DNA from: Roseomonas alba
Lineage (GTDB): Bacteria > Pseudomonadota > Alphaproteobacteria > Acetobacterales > Acetobacteraceae
Length of the DNA: 64,000 nucleotides
Direction: 5' to 3'
Assembly: GCF_019430885.1 (NCBI RefSeq)
Contig: NZ_JAHYBZ010000012.1
Span: 1 to 64,000, forward strand
The position numbers and the translations under genes were made by a program. The notes under the pieces were generated by a model. That model did not search any database. It saw only the letters and a list, made by a program, of their open reading frames with translations, and was not told the origin of the DNA. Shown here piece by piece: positions 8,242-18,104 of the stretch (the first letter of the stretch is position 1; the number at the start of each line of letters is the position of its first letter).

Positions 8242-11067
8242 ATGACCGACAGCCCCGCCGAGGCCCGCGACTACCGCAGCACCGTCTTCCTGCCGAAGAC
8301 GCCCTTCCCGATGAAGGGCGACCTGCCCAAGCGGGAACCGGCGATGCTGGAACGCTGGGCGAAGCTCGGCCTGTGGCAGAAGCTGCGGGCGCAGTCCGCG
8401 GGCCGCGAGACCTTCGTCCTGCATGACGGCCCGCCCTATGCCAACGGCAACCTCCATATCGGCCACGCGCTGAACAAGATCCTCAAGGACGTGATCAATC
8501 GCGGCGCGCAGATGGCGGGCTTCGACGCCAACTATGTGCCGGGCTGGGACTGCCACGGCCTGCCGATCGAATGGAAGGTCGAGGAGGAGTACCGCGCCAA
8601 GGGCCGCGACAAGGATGCGGTGCCGGTGCTCGATTTCCGCGCCGAATGCCGCGCCTATGCGACGCATTGGCTGAACGTGCAGCGGGACGAGTTCAAGCGC
8701 CTCGGCGTCTTCGGTGATTGGGACGACCGCTACGCGACGATGGACTTTGCCTCCGAGGCCGCCATCGCCGGGGAAATCGGCAAGTTCCTGCTGAACGGAT
8801 CGCTCTATCGCGGCCTGCGCCCCGTGATGTGGTCGCCGGTCGAGAAGACCGCGCTGGCCGAGGCCGAGATCGAATATCATGACCATGTCTCGCCGACGCT
8901 GCATGCGAAGTTCCGCCTGCTGAAGGCGAAGGCCGAGGATCTGGTCGGTGCCGATGTGGTGATCTGGACCACCACGCCCTGGACCATGCCGGGCAATCGC
9001 GCCGTGGCCTATGGCGAGGAGATCGACTACGCGCTGGTCCATGTGGAAGGCGTCACGGAGACCTCTCTGCTGAAGGTCGGCGACCGGCTGCTGGTGGCGC
9101 TGCCCCTGCTGCCCGCTTTCGAGAAGGACGCCGGCATCGGCGCGCACACGGTCACGCGCGTCTTCAAGGGCACGGAGCTGGAAGGGGCCATCGCGGCGCA
9201 TCCGCTGCGCGGTGCCGGTTACGACTTCGACGTGCCCCTGCTGCCGGGCGACTTCGTCACCACCGATGCCGGTACGGGCTTCGTGCACATCGCCCCGGGC
9301 CATGGTGAGGACGACTTCAACCTCGGCCGGCAATACGGATTGCCGATCCCCGAGACGGTGAACGACGACGGCACCTTCACCCACCACGCGCCGGGCTTCG
9401 AGGGGCTGCACGTCTTCAAGGCCCACACAGCCGTCTATGACGCGATGCGCGCCGCCGGCACGCTGGCCGCGACCGGCAAGCTGACGCACAGCTACCCGCA
9501 TTCCTGGCGGTCGAAGAAGCCCGTGATCTTCCGCGCGACGCCGCAGTGGTTCATTGCCATGGACGATGGCAACGCCATCCGGACCAAGGCGCTGAAGGCG
9601 ATCGACGAGACCTATTTCGTCCCCGACGCCGGTCGCAACCGCATCGGTTCCATGGTCGCCGCGCGGCCGGACTGGTGCATCTCCCGCCAGCGCGCCTGGG
9701 GCGTGCCCATCCCGGTCTTCGTGTCGAAGCAGTCGGGCGAGCCGCTCCGCGACCCCGAGATCATCGAACGCGTCGTCGCGGCCTTCCGCGATGAAGGCGC
9801 GGACGCCTGGTACAAGCCCGGCGCGGCCGCCCGCTTCCTCGGCCCCGATCGCGATCCCAAGCTCTATGAGCAGGTGATGGACATCGTCGATGTGTGGTTC
9901 GAGTCCGGCTCGACCCACGCCTTCGTCCTGCCGCCGCGCAAACTGCCCTTTCCGGCGGACCTGTACCTGGAGGGTTCGGACCAGCATCGCGGCTGGTTCC
10001 ATTCCTCGCTGCTGGAATCCGTCGGCACGAACGGCGTCGCACCGTTCAAGGCGATCCTCACTCACGGCTTCACGCTCGACGAGCAGGGCCGGAAGATGTC
10101 CAAGTCGCTCGGCAACACCACGGCGCCGCAGGACGTCCTGAAGCAGTATGGGGCCGATATCCTGCGGCTGTGGGTGATGAATACCGATGTCACCGAGGAC
10201 CAGCGCATCGGGCCGGAGATCCTGAAGCAGCAGGCGGAACTCTATCGCCGCATCCGCAATACGCTGCGCTGGCTGCTCGGCAGCCTCGAGGGCTTCAGCG
10301 AGGCCGAGACCGTCCCCTATGACGAGCTCCCCGAGCTGGAGCGCTGGGTGCTGCATCGCGTGACGGAGCTGGATGCCAAGATCCGCGCGGCCTCCGAACC
10401 GCATTCGGCCACGCGCTTCGCCTGGACCGGCGTCTATCCCGAGATCCACAATTTCTGCGCCACGGACCTCTCGGCCTTCTATTTCGACATCCGCAAGGAT
10501 GCGCTCTATTGCGACCGGCCGGATTCCGCGCGCCGGCGCGCGGCGCGCACCGTGCTCGACATCCTGCATCGCTGCCTGTGCACCTGGCTCGCCCCGGCGC
10601 TGGTCTTCACGGCGGAGGAAGCCTGGCTCGCCCGCTTCCCGGATGAGGAGGGCAGCGTCCATTTCCTCGACTACGCCTTCGTGCCGGAGGGGTGGAAGGA
10701 TGAGGCGCTGGCGGCGAAGTGGGCGGAAATCCGGGCGATCCGAGGCGCCGTGACGGGTGTTCTGGAAACATATCGGCGGGAGGGCGCCATCGGCTCCAGC
10801 CTGCAGGCGAAGCCGTCCCTGCTGCTGCCGATGGAGCAGCTCAACCTCCTGACTCCGCAGGAATGGGCAGAGGTCTGCATCGTCTCCGACATGGAAGTGC
10901 ACCGTTCGGACGCGGCGGCGGCAGGCGCGCCGCCCGCCGTCGGCTTCAATCCCGCCCCTGGCATGAAATGCGCCCGCTGCTGGCGCGTCCTGCCCGAGGT
11001 CGGCGCCTCCGCGAAGCACCCCACTCTCTGCCTGCGCTGCGAGGACGCCGTGGAGGCCCTGGCGTGA
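8242..11067 (+). CDS. ileS: isoleucyl-tRNA synthetase
   Basis: A class I synthetase of 941 residues that charges tRNA-Ile. The HIGH signature is HIGH at 72-75 (NGNLHIGHA). The KMSKS loop is at about 618-622 (GRKMSKSLGN). The editing domain lies between and includes the TTTPWTMPGN segment. The C-terminal zinc finger has four cysteines in two CxxC pairs (about 909-912 and 931-934), as in the bacterial zinc-containing type. It is followed 61 bp later by lspA, the common ileS-lspA order. Confidence 0.97.
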   Translation: MTDSPAEARDYRSTVFLPKTPFPMKGDLPKREPAMLERWAKLGLWQKLRAQSAGRETFVLHDGPPYANGNLHIGHALNKILKDVINRGAQMAGFDANYVPGWDCHGLPIEWKVEEEYRAKGRDKDAVPVLDFRAECRAYATHWLNVQRDEFKRLGVFGDWDDRYATMDFASEAAIAGEIGKFLLNGSLYRGLRPVMWSPVEKTALAEAEIEYHDHVSPTLHAKFRLLKAKAEDLVGADVVIWTTTPWTMPGNRAVAYGEEIDYALVHVEGVTETSLLKVGDRLLVALPLLPAFEKDAGIGAHTVTRVFKGTELEGAIAAHPLRGAGYDFDVPLLPGDFVTTDAGTGFVHIAPGHGEDDFNLGRQYGLPIPETVNDDGTFTHHAPGFEGLHVFKAHTAVYDAMRAAGTLAATGKLTHSYPHSWRSKKPVIFRATPQWFIAMDDGNAIRTKALKAIDETYFVPDAGRNRIGSMVAARPDWCISRQRAWGVPIPVFVSKQSGEPLRDPEIIERVVAAFRDEGADAWYKPGAAARFLGPDRDPKLYEQVMDIVDVWFESGSTHAFVLPPRKLPFPADLYLEGSDQHRGWFHSSLLESVGTNGVAPFKAILTHGFTLDEQGRKMSKSLGNTTAPQDVLKQYGADILRLWVMNTDVTEDQRIGPEILKQQAELYRRIRNTLRWLLGSLEGFSEAETVPYDELPELERWVLHRVTELDAKIRAASEPHSATRFAWTGVYPEIHNFCATDLSAFYFDIRKDALYCDRPDSARRRAARTVLDILHRCLCTWLAPALVFTAEEAWLARFPDEEGSVHFLDYAFVPEGWKDEALAAKWAEIRAIRGAVTGVLETYRREGAIGSSLQAKPSLLLPMEQLNLLTPQEWAEVCIVSDMEVHRSDAAAAGAPPAVGFNPAPGMKCARCWRVLPEVGASAKHPTLCLRCEDAVEALA

Positions 11068-11128
11068 CGGCGGGGTCCGGGACAACTCGGGGGGAGAGGG
11101 GGCGGCGTCCCCTCATCGCCGCCTGCCG

Positions 11129-11626
11129 ATGAGCCTCCGCCTCGGCCTTCCGGTTGCCGCCGGCATCCTGGTTTCGGATCAGCTCAGCAAATGGTGGATC
11201 CTCGAGGTCGCCCGCCTGCCCGAGGTCGGCCGCATCCCCCTGTTCGAGGCCGGGCCCTTCAGCCTCGACCTCACCATGGTCTGGAACCGCGGCGTCACCT
11301 TCGGGATGTTCGCCGGGGAGGGGCCCTGGCACCACCTGGCGCTGGCCCTGGTCGCCGCGGCCATCGTCGCCTTCCTCATCCGCTGGATGGCGCGGGCCGA
11401 GAACCGCCTGACCGCCATCGCCCTGGGCGCCGTCGCCGGCGGGGCCATCGGGAATGTGATCGACCGGGTCCGCTTCGGGGGCGTCGTCGATTTCGTGGAC
11501 GCTGCCGGCTGGGGCTGGCACTGGTATGTCTTCAACATCGCCGACGCCGCCATCGTCTGCGGCGTGATCGCCCTGGTCGCGGATGCCTTGTTCCGGCCAA
11601 AGCCGCGGCCTAAGGAAGGGACATGA
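11129..11626 (+). CDS. lspA: lipoprotein signal peptidase (signal peptidase II)
   Basis: A 165-residue inner-membrane aspartyl protease that cleaves prolipoproteins before the lipidated cysteine. It has four hydrophobic segments. The catalytic aspartates are Asp112 in GNVIDRV and Asp139 in FNIADA, aligning with the family's two conserved Asp motifs. The VWNRGVTFGMF segment is also typical. The stop overlaps the next start (ATGA at 11623), and the next gene encodes a lipoprotein, a likely substrate. Confidence 0.96.
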   Translation: MSLRLGLPVAAGILVSDQLSKWWILEVARLPEVGRIPLFEAGPFSLDLTMVWNRGVTFGMFAGEGPWHHLALALVAAAIVAFLIRWMARAENRLTAIALGAVAGGAIGNVIDRVRFGGVVDFVDAAGWGWHWYVFNIADAAIVCGVIALVADALFRPKPRPKEGT

Positions 11627-12195
11627 GGATGCGCCTCCCCCCCGCCCTTGCCACCCTGGCCCTCGCCGCGCTGCTGCCGGCCTGTGGCGACAGCACCGCC
11701 CGGACCCTCGGCCTGGTGCGCGACGCGCCGGACGAGTTCCAGGTGACCACCCGCGCGCCGCTGTCCATGCCGCCCGACATGACGACGCTGCCGACGCCGC
11801 GCCCAGGTTCCCCGCGGCCGCAGGAACGGTCCAGCCGTCAGCAGGCCGAAGCGCTGCTGTCCCCTGGCCTCGCGCTGAATGACCCGCGCCGCGCACCTGG
11901 CGCCCAGGCCTCGGTTGGGGAGAACGCCCTTCTGCAGCGCGCTGGCCCCACCGCCCCGGACGACATCCGCCGTCGGGTGGATGAGGAGAGCCTGCGGCTC
12001 GACCAGCCGGACCGCAGCTTCACCGACCGCCTGATCTTCTGGCGCGACCCGCCGCCACCGGGCACCCCGGTGGACGCGACCCGCGAATCGCAGCGCATCC
12101 GGGAGAACGCGGCACTCGGCCGGGATGTCGAGAACGGCGAGACCCCGGTGGTGCAGCCGCGCCAGCGGACCTTCTTCGAATGGCTGGGGTTCTGA
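11623..12195 (+). CDS. DUF3035 lipoprotein (BamF-type outer-membrane assembly accessory)
   Basis: A 190-residue lipoprotein. The lipobox LLPAC ends at Cys21, followed by the DUF3035 hallmark APDEFQVTTRAPLSMPPD and a Pro/Arg-rich, probably disordered C-terminal half. In Caulobacter a DUF3035 protein is the BamF subunit of the beta-barrel assembly complex, and the family sits behind lspA in many alphaproteobacteria. It ends with FFEWLGF, also common in the family. A second ATG two codons in (11629) is an equally possible start. Confidence 0.82.
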   Translation: MRMRLPPALATLALAALLPACGDSTARTLGLVRDAPDEFQVTTRAPLSMPPDMTTLPTPRPGSPRPQERSSRQQAEALLSPGLALNDPRRAPGAQASVGENALLQRAGPTAPDDIRRRVDEESLRLDQPDRSFTDRLIFWRDPPPPGTPVDATRESQRIRENAALGRDVENGETPVVQPRQRTFFEWLGF

Positions 12196-12229
12196 ACGGC
12201 TGACGGTGGGGCGGCTTCGCGCATATGCC

Positions 12230-12555
12230 GCGGCGGGGTGGGGCTTTGCCCTTCCCCGAAACCACACCCCAGCAAAGGCCGAAAGGCCTTTGCAAACCCC
12301 GATCTGGCGTCGGGCACCGCTGGCAGCATGACGCCGAAGCCCGCATGAGCGGACCAAAGGCGCTGGCGAGGGCGACACTTTCGCTCAGGGTCCAGGGGCA
12401 CCGGCCACCAGGTGCAGCGCGACGTGCTCTGACACGTGTCCACCCTTTGCGCCGCCGCGATCCGCCTGGCGCCAGGGCTCGGTTTCTGAAGGCCTTGCGA
12501 CCATTGGCGCAGTAAGGCTTGGAGAGGGGCAGACCCCTTTCCAAGCCTCACCCGA
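12230..12555. repeat. two-hairpin intergenic element, inverted pair (copy B)
   Basis: The left unit has a GGGGC-TTT-GCCC hairpin (about 12234-12257) and a perfect stem at 12272-12293 (GCAAAGGCC, GAAA tetraloop, GGCCTTTGC), followed by AAACCCCGATCTGGCG. The right unit, inverted (about 12477-12550), has AGAGGGGC-AGA-CCCCTTTT and a diverged second hairpin. Together they fill the 440-bp gap between the DUF3035 gene and the M16 pair. No gene is visible inside. Confidence 0.7.
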
Positions 12556-12634
12556 TGACCAAGGCCGGTTTCCGCCGCCATACACTTCCGTAAGTCCGCT
12601 TCCCCTGTTGCGCTCGCGGCCCCATCTTGGCCCC

Positions 12635-14014
12635 ATGCCCGAGATGACCCGTCGCACCACGCTCTGTGCCGCCGCCGCGCTCGCCGCCGCGACCCCGGCC
12701 GCCCGCGCCACCGCCCAGACCGCAACGCCCGCTGCCGCACCCGAGGCGCCGCTGTTCGGTGCGAAGATCTGGAAGCTCGGCAACGGGCTGACCGTCGCCT
12801 ACGTCGAGAATCGGCGCGCGCCGGTCATCGCGCAGTACCTCTACTATTCGGCTGGTGCGGGTGAGGACCCGGCCGGCCGCTCGGGCGTGGCGCATTTCCT
12901 CGAGCACATGATGTTCAAGGGCAGCCCGCACGTGCCCTCGGGTGTGCTGTCGCGGCGCGTGGCGCGGGAGGGTGGGAATGACAACGCCTTCACCTCGCGC
13001 GACGTCACCGCCTATTACCAGCAGGTCGAAGCCTCCCGCCTGCCGATGATCATGCAGATGGAGGCGGACCGCTTCGCCGCCGCACTGATCCCGGCCGACG
13101 AGCTCGAAAGCGAGCGGAGCGTGGTGCTGGAGGAACGACGCCAGCGCACCGATTCGAACCCCCGCGCCCGGTTCCAGGAGGCCTTCCGCGCCGCGCTGTG
13201 GGGCCCGCAGACTTGGCCCGGGCGGCCGATCATCGGCTGGGCCGACGAGATCCGCGCCATCACCCGCGACGACCTGGTCGGCTTCCACCAGCATTTCTAC
13301 GCCCCGCAGAACGCGACGCTGGTGATTTCCGGCGCGGTGCCGGAGGACCAGGTGCGCGCCCTGGTCGAGGAGCACTACGGCCCGGTCCCCACCCGCGCCG
13401 TGCGCCACCGCGACCGCGCCGCACCGCCGACCGCCGCCCATGAACCCCGCCTCGTCACCCGTGAGCCCCAGGCGCGCGAGGCGCTGCTGCTGCGCGCCTG
13501 GATGGCGCCGTCCCTGACCACGCCACGGGCCGAGATGAGCCTGCCGCTGGAAGTGCTGGCGCATCTGCTCGGCGGTGGCCAAGGGTCGCGCCTGCATGCC
13601 GCGCTGGTCGAGACCGGCCTCGCGGTGTCCGCCGGCGCCTCCTACGATTCCGAGGCCTATGGCGTGACGGAATTCATGGTCTATGCCGTGCCGCGCCGCG
13701 GCGTGGCGCCGGAGCGGTTGGAGGAGGCGGCGAATGCCGCCATTGGCGGTCTGTTGCAGGATGGCCCGACCGAGGCCGAGGTCGCGCGCTCCATCCGCCA
13801 GCTTTCCGCCGGCTCACTGATGGCGCTGGACAGCTTCGGCGCCGCGCCGCGCATGCTGGGCGGCGTGCTCGCGGTCGGGCTGCCGGCCGATGTCGTGGAA
13901 TACTGGCCGTCCCGGATCCGCGGCGTGACGCGCGACCAGGTCATCGCCGCGGGCCGCGCCGTGATGGGTGAGGCCGCCAACACCACAGCCTGGCTCCTGC
14001 CGGAAGGGGCCTGA
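12635..14014 (+). CDS. M16 (insulinase-type) zinc peptidase, catalytic subunit
   Basis: A 459-residue M16B-type protein. The inverted zinc motif HFLEH is at 87-91, and the downstream glutamate lies in the SERSVVLEERRQR region. An N-terminal export signal is present (RR, hydrophobic run, cleavage near ATAQ, residues 1-28), so it should act in the periplasm. The second gene begins 3 nt after its stop and encodes a partner lacking the zinc site, so the pair probably forms a catalytic/non-catalytic heterodimer as in the mitochondrial processing peptidase and bacterial two-gene M16 enzymes. Start could also be the ATG at 12644. Confidence 0.9.
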   Translation: MPEMTRRTTLCAAAALAAATPAARATAQTATPAAAPEAPLFGAKIWKLGNGLTVAYVENRRAPVIAQYLYYSAGAGEDPAGRSGVAHFLEHMMFKGSPHVPSGVLSRRVAREGGNDNAFTSRDVTAYYQQVEASRLPMIMQMEADRFAAALIPADELESERSVVLEERRQRTDSNPRARFQEAFRAALWGPQTWPGRPIIGWADEIRAITRDDLVGFHQHFYAPQNATLVISGAVPEDQVRALVEEHYGPVPTRAVRHRDRAAPPTAAHEPRLVTREPQAREALLLRAWMAPSLTTPRAEMSLPLEVLAHLLGGGQGSRLHAALVETGLAVSAGASYDSEAYGVTEFMVYAVPRRGVAPERLEEAANAAIGGLLQDGPTEAEVARSIRQLSAGSLMALDSFGAAPRMLGGVLAVGLPADVVEYWPSRIRGVTRDQVIAAGRAVMGEAANTTAWLLPEGA

Positions 14015-14017
14015 ACC

Positions 14018-15271
14018 ATGGCCGACACGTTCACCCTGCCGATCCAGCGCGTCGTAGCTGGCGCCTTCACCGCCTGGCTGGTCGAGGATCATTCCGTCCC
14101 GGTCGTCTCCCTCGCCTGGGCCTGGCCGGGCGGCGCGGCGACCGACGCCACGGGCCGCGAGGGCACGGCGGCCATGGCGGCCGCCATGCTGACCGAAGGC
14201 GCGGGCGACATGCCGGCGCTGGCCTTCGCCGATGCGCTGCGCGATGCGGCGATCGGGCTGTCCTTCTCGGCCGGGCGCGACGCCTTCGACGGCAGCTTCC
14301 GCTGCCTGACCGATGCGCTGCCCGAGGCGCTGCGCCTCGCGCGGCTGGCCATGACGGCGCCGCGCATGGATGCGGATGCGCTGGAACGGGTCCGGGCACG
14401 GGCCATCGCCGGGGCGCGCACCCAGCTCGAGACGCCGCGCGGGCAGGCGGGCCGGCATTTCTGGGCAGCGGCCTTTCCCGGCCATCCGGCCGGACGGCCG
14501 GCGCATGGCACGGCGGAAAGCCTCGCCGCGATTCCGCCGGAGGCGCTGCGGGAGGCCCTGGCCGCGCAGCTTCGCCGCGGCGGGCTGCTGGTGGCCGCGG
14601 CCGGCGCCATCCGCCCGGCGGAACTGGCGCGGGTGATGGAAGATCTGTTCGGCAGCCTGCCCGCCGGCGCGCCCGCGACGCCGCCCGCATTGCCGGCCTT
14701 CACCGCCTTCGGACGGGAGGTGGTGCCGGTGCCCGGGCCGCAGTCCCAGGTGGTGTTCGGCCAGCCCGGCATCGCGCCGGACTCGCCGGATTGGGAAACG
14801 GCGCAGGTGGTGCTGCGCGTCCTCGGCGGGGGCGGCTTCTCGTCCCGCCTGATGGAAGCGGTGCGGGTGCAGCGCGGGCTGACCTATGGCATCGGCGTCG
14901 GGCTCGACACGCTGTTCGGCGGCGGCGTCGTGACGGGCGGCTTCGCCACCGAGAACGGCAAGGTCGCCGAAGCCCTGCAGGTCACGCGCGACGTCTGGGC
15001 GGACCTCGCGCAGCAGGGCCCGACCGAGGCGGAGCTGGAGGAGGCCGTCGCCTACCTCACCGGCTCCCTGCCGCTGCAATTCACCGACAGCCGGCGGATC
15101 GCCGCCACGCTGCTGGCGATGCAGCGCAACAAGCGCGCGATCGACTGGCTGGACGGACGCAACGCCCGGCTGCGGGCGATCACGCGGGCGGATGCCGCGC
15201 GCGTCGCGACCTCGCTGTTGCAGCCGGAGGCGCTGGCGGTGACCGTGGCGGGGCAGCCGGTGGGGTTGTGA
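14018..15271 (+). CDS. M16 family peptidase-like subunit without zinc motif
   Basis: A 417-residue M16 homologue. At the place of HxxEH it reads REGTAAMAAAMLTEG, so the catalytic His and Glu residues are absent. The C-terminal half keeps the family's YGIGVGLDT and G-rich substrate-positioning segments. It most likely supports the subunit encoded just upstream. It lacks an obvious signal peptide while its partner has one, which is odd if both must meet in the periplasm; co-export or an unannotated start are possible. Confidence 0.88.
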   Translation: MADTFTLPIQRVVAGAFTAWLVEDHSVPVVSLAWAWPGGAATDATGREGTAAMAAAMLTEGAGDMPALAFADALRDAAIGLSFSAGRDAFDGSFRCLTDALPEALRLARLAMTAPRMDADALERVRARAIAGARTQLETPRGQAGRHFWAAAFPGHPAGRPAHGTAESLAAIPPEALREALAAQLRRGGLLVAAAGAIRPAELARVMEDLFGSLPAGAPATPPALPAFTAFGREVVPVPGPQSQVVFGQPGIAPDSPDWETAQVVLRVLGGGGFSSRLMEAVRVQRGLTYGIGVGLDTLFGGGVVTGGFATENGKVAEALQVTRDVWADLAQQGPTEAELEEAVAYLTGSLPLQFTDSRRIAATLLAMQRNKRAIDWLDGRNARLRAITRADAARVATSLLQPEALAVTVAGQPVGL

Positions 15272-15290
15272 GGACGCACCCCGCCCTGCC

Positions 15291-16118
15291 TCACCGGCAG
15301 ATCGCGTCGTAACCCGCCACGGCCGGAACGTCGTTGTCGCCGACCGTGGTGACGTTCAGCGTGCCGGCCGTGCCGCGATAGGTGAAGCCGCAGAAGCCGA
15401 AGCCCGTGCCGGAGCAATCCTCGACCTCGGGGAGGCCGCGCCGGACCAGCTCCGTCACGCGTGGGTCGTTGCCTTCGCGTGGCCCGGCCGGTGGCGCCGG
15501 GGTCCAGCCGTGGCGCAGCAGCATGGCGCGCGCCTGGTCGATCGGCCGGCCGTAGATATTGGGCACCATCGCCGACCCGCCGCAGACCGGTTCCTCCGCG
15601 GCCAGCGGCTGGATCGTCAGGCCGTCGCCGGCGCCGAGGCGCAGATCGGCCACGGGCTGGCTGAGGAAATCGCCATCCCAGAGCCGCAGCGCATCCGCGC
15701 CGAAGGGGCGCAGCGTGCCGATCGCCGCCGCCCCGGCCGTCGGGGCATAGGCGATGGCCACCAGCCCGCCGGCGCGGAAGATACCGAGATTGCCGTCGCC
15801 GAGCCGGCAGGATCCGCTCGTCCCCGGTTCGATGGCGCCGACGAAGCTGACGACGTCATAGGGGCCGAGCTTCGCCTCCCGCGTCACCGCCCATCCGGCC
15901 GCGGCGACCTGGCGGCCCGCCTCGGTGCGCGGCGCCGAGAGCAGGTGGCGGCATAAGTCAGCCCCGCGCATGGCGGGCGCCCGCGGCAGGCGCTGCAACG
16001 GCACGAAGCGCAGGGCCGGGATGTCCGAGCGGATGGCGGGCGCGGGCTGCGCCGCCGCAGGCTGTCGCAGCAGGGGCGTGGCCAGCACTGCGGCCAGGAG
16101 GAGAAGGCGCTTCATCAT
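15291..16118 (-). CDS. secreted cysteine-rich protein with a PASTA-like motif
   Basis: A 275-residue protein with a clean signal peptide (1-23, cleavage near PAAAQ) and six cysteines in the mature part (56, 104, 179, 235, 243, 274), suggesting disulfides. Residues 185-208 (VPNIYGRPIDQARAMLLRHG) resemble a PASTA-type repeat, normally a peptidoglycan or muropeptide-binding module; here it occurs once and the match is by eye. I do not recognise the rest. Two ATG codons are tandem at 16118 and 16115. It is convergent with the M16 pair (20 bp apart). Confidence 0.65.
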   Translation of the reverse strand: MMKRLLLLAAVLATPLLRQPAAAQPAPAIRSDIPALRFVPLQRLPRAPAMRGADLCRHLLSAPRTEAGRQVAAAGWAVTREAKLGPYDVVSFVGAIEPGTSGSCRLGDGNLGIFRAGGLVAIAYAPTAGAAAIGTLRPFGADALRLWDGDFLSQPVADLRLGAGDGLTIQPLAAEEPVCGGSAMVPNIYGRPIDQARAMLLRHGWTPAPPAGPREGNDPRVTELVRRGLPEVEDCSGTGFGFCGFTYRGTAGTLNVTTVGDNDVPAVAGYDAICR

Positions 16119-16337
16119 CGTATCACCGTGATAGCGGCTGGCTTGGTGCATTAGCGATGCGGCCATGCGGCCGACCGCGCGACGAACCGCTTCATGGCAC
16201 TTCATGGACAGCCTTGGCAGAGGATCGTGAGCGCCCGCGCATGCTGGCGCCTTGGGGGTGCCACATCCCGCCGGTTGAATGCAGGATGCGGGTGATTGTG
16301 ACGCCCTCGACCGGATAGCCGCGCAACAGGAACCGCC

Positions 16338-18008
16338 ATGACGCTTGACGATGCCTGGTCCACCTTCGCCGCGCTCGCCCGCAGGCCCGGCGCGGCGGCC
16401 GTCCGGCCGCTCTTCGCGGCGGATCCGGACCGTGTGGCGCGCATGACGCACCGCGCCGGGGACCTGCTGCTCGACCAGTCCCGCACGGCCATCGGCCCCG
16501 AGGTGCAGGCCACCCTTATCGCCCTGGCGCGGGCCGCCGGTGTCGAGGGCTTCCGCGATGCGATGGCGGGCGGCGAGACGGTGAACGTGACCGAGGGCCG
16601 CGGTGCGTTGCACATGGCGCTGCGCATTCCCGACGGAGCGCCCGCCTATCCGCCCGGCTGGGGCGAACGCCCCGCCAGCAAGGTCGGCAGCATCCAGACC
16701 AACGCCGCCTGGAACCAGGCGCGCCAGACCCGCGAGCGCATGCAGGTCTTCACCGAGGCCGTGCATGCCGGCGCCATCCGCAGCGCCACCGGCCAGACCT
16801 ACACGGACGTGGTGAATATCGGCATCGGCGGGTCGGATCTCGGCCCGGCGATGGTCGCCCGCGCGCTGTGGACCCCGGCCTGCCCGCTGCGCGCCCACTA
16901 CCTCGCCAATGTCGACGCCCATGCCTGGGAGGCGATGCATCATCGCCTCGATCCCGCGCGGACGCTGGTCCTCATCGCCTCCAAGACCTTCACGACGCAG
17001 GAGACGATGACCAATGCCCGGCTGGTCCGCGCCTGGATGGCGGCGACCATGGGCGAAGAGGGTGCGGCCTCCCAATTCGTTGCCCTGTCCACCAACCTGA
17101 AGGGCGCGGCGGAATTCGGCATCCCGGAAGACCGCGTCTTCGGTTTCAGCGACACGGTAGGCGGGCGCTTCAGCCTGTGGAGCGCGATCGGGCTGTCGGT
17201 CGCGCTCGCGCTCGGCTGGAACGCCTTCGACCGGCTGCTCGCCGGCGCGCGGGTGATGGACGAGCATTTCCTCGCCGCGCCGCTCGAGTCGAACCTGCCG
17301 GTGCTGATGGCGCTCGCCGAGGTGTGGCACGTGAACGGCCTCGGCTACCCGTCGCGCGCCGTGCTGCCCTATGACGAGCGTCTGGCGCGCTTTCCCGCGC
17401 ATCTCCAGCAGCTTGAGATGGAAAGCCTCGGCAAGGCGGTGGGCGTGGATGCGCAGCCGGTGGCGCACGGGACCGGCCCCGTGGTGTTCGGCGAGCCGGG
17501 CACCAATGCGCAGCATTCCTTCATGCAGCTGATCCATCAGGGGCCGACCCCGGTTCCGGTGGATTTCATCCTGGTCGCCAAGCCCGACCACGCGCATCCG
17601 GACAGCCACCGCAAGCTGCTCGCCAACGGTCTGGCGCAGGCGGAGACGCTGCTGGTCGGCAAGACGCTCGAACAGGTGCGCGCCGAGATGACGGAAGCGG
17701 GCGCGAGCGAGTGGCAGGTCGCGACGATCGCGCCGCACCGCGTCTTCACGGGCGATCGGCCGAGCAACGTCCTGCTGATCCCGCATTTGGACGCCTTCAC
17801 CCTTGGACAGCTCGTCGCGCTGTATGAGCACAAGGTCGCCTGCCTGGGCGCGCTGTGGGGGATCAATCCCTTCGATCAGTGGGGCGTGGAACTGGGCAAG
17901 GTCGTCGCGGGGAGGACCCTGGCGCGGCTGGAAGGCCGCACCGCCATCGTCGATCGGGCGACGGACGCGCTGGTGGCCGAGATTCTGCGGCTGCAAGGGC
18001 AGGGATGA
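16338..18008 (+). CDS. pgi: glucose-6-phosphate isomerase
   Basis: A 556-residue phosphoglucose isomerase interconverting glucose-6-phosphate and fructose-6-phosphate. Family signatures are present: NIGIGGSDLGPAM in the N-terminal SIS domain, VGGRFSLWSAIG in the second domain, and the KLLANGLAQ and GNRPSN-like GDRPSNVLLIP segments. The length is that of the long bacterial type. The upstream 219 bp show no clear promoter. The opgH-type gene follows after a repeat-rich gap. Confidence 0.97.
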   Translation: MTLDDAWSTFAALARRPGAAAVRPLFAADPDRVARMTHRAGDLLLDQSRTAIGPEVQATLIALARAAGVEGFRDAMAGGETVNVTEGRGALHMALRIPDGAPAYPPGWGERPASKVGSIQTNAAWNQARQTRERMQVFTEAVHAGAIRSATGQTYTDVVNIGIGGSDLGPAMVARALWTPACPLRAHYLANVDAHAWEAMHHRLDPARTLVLIASKTFTTQETMTNARLVRAWMAATMGEEGAASQFVALSTNLKGAAEFGIPEDRVFGFSDTVGGRFSLWSAIGLSVALALGWNAFDRLLAGARVMDEHFLAAPLESNLPVLMALAEVWHVNGLGYPSRAVLPYDERLARFPAHLQQLEMESLGKAVGVDAQPVAHGTGPVVFGEPGTNAQHSFMQLIHQGPTPVPVDFILVAKPDHAHPDSHRKLLANGLAQAETLLVGKTLEQVRAEMTEAGASEWQVATIAPHRVFTGDRPSNVLLIPHLDAFTLGQLVALYEHKVACLGALWGINPFDQWGVELGKVVAGRTLARLEGRTAIVDRATDALVAEILRLQGQG

Positions 18009-18047
18009 GGCGACGGTTGCGCCCCGGAATGGGGTGCTGCCATCCCT
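18001..18047 (+). terminator. possible pgi terminator, nested hairpin
   Basis: Outer arms AGGGATG (18001-18007) and CATCCCT (18041-18047) overlap the pgi stop codon. An inner stem GCGCCCC (18019-18025)/GGGGTGC (18031-18037) has loop GGAAT. No T-run follows, so the call is tentative. Confidence 0.35.
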
Positions 18048-18104
18048 CGGGCGCGACGATGCGGAAGACGCGGCTGATGAGGGTGCCCGATGCTTGCGCG
18101 GTCG

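Noticed and set aside
7549-11085. 1178-codon minus-strand open frame opposite ileS
   Set aside because: It mirrors the ileS codon pattern on the other strand and shows no domain. Its last part is only the shifted reading of the isomerase gene.
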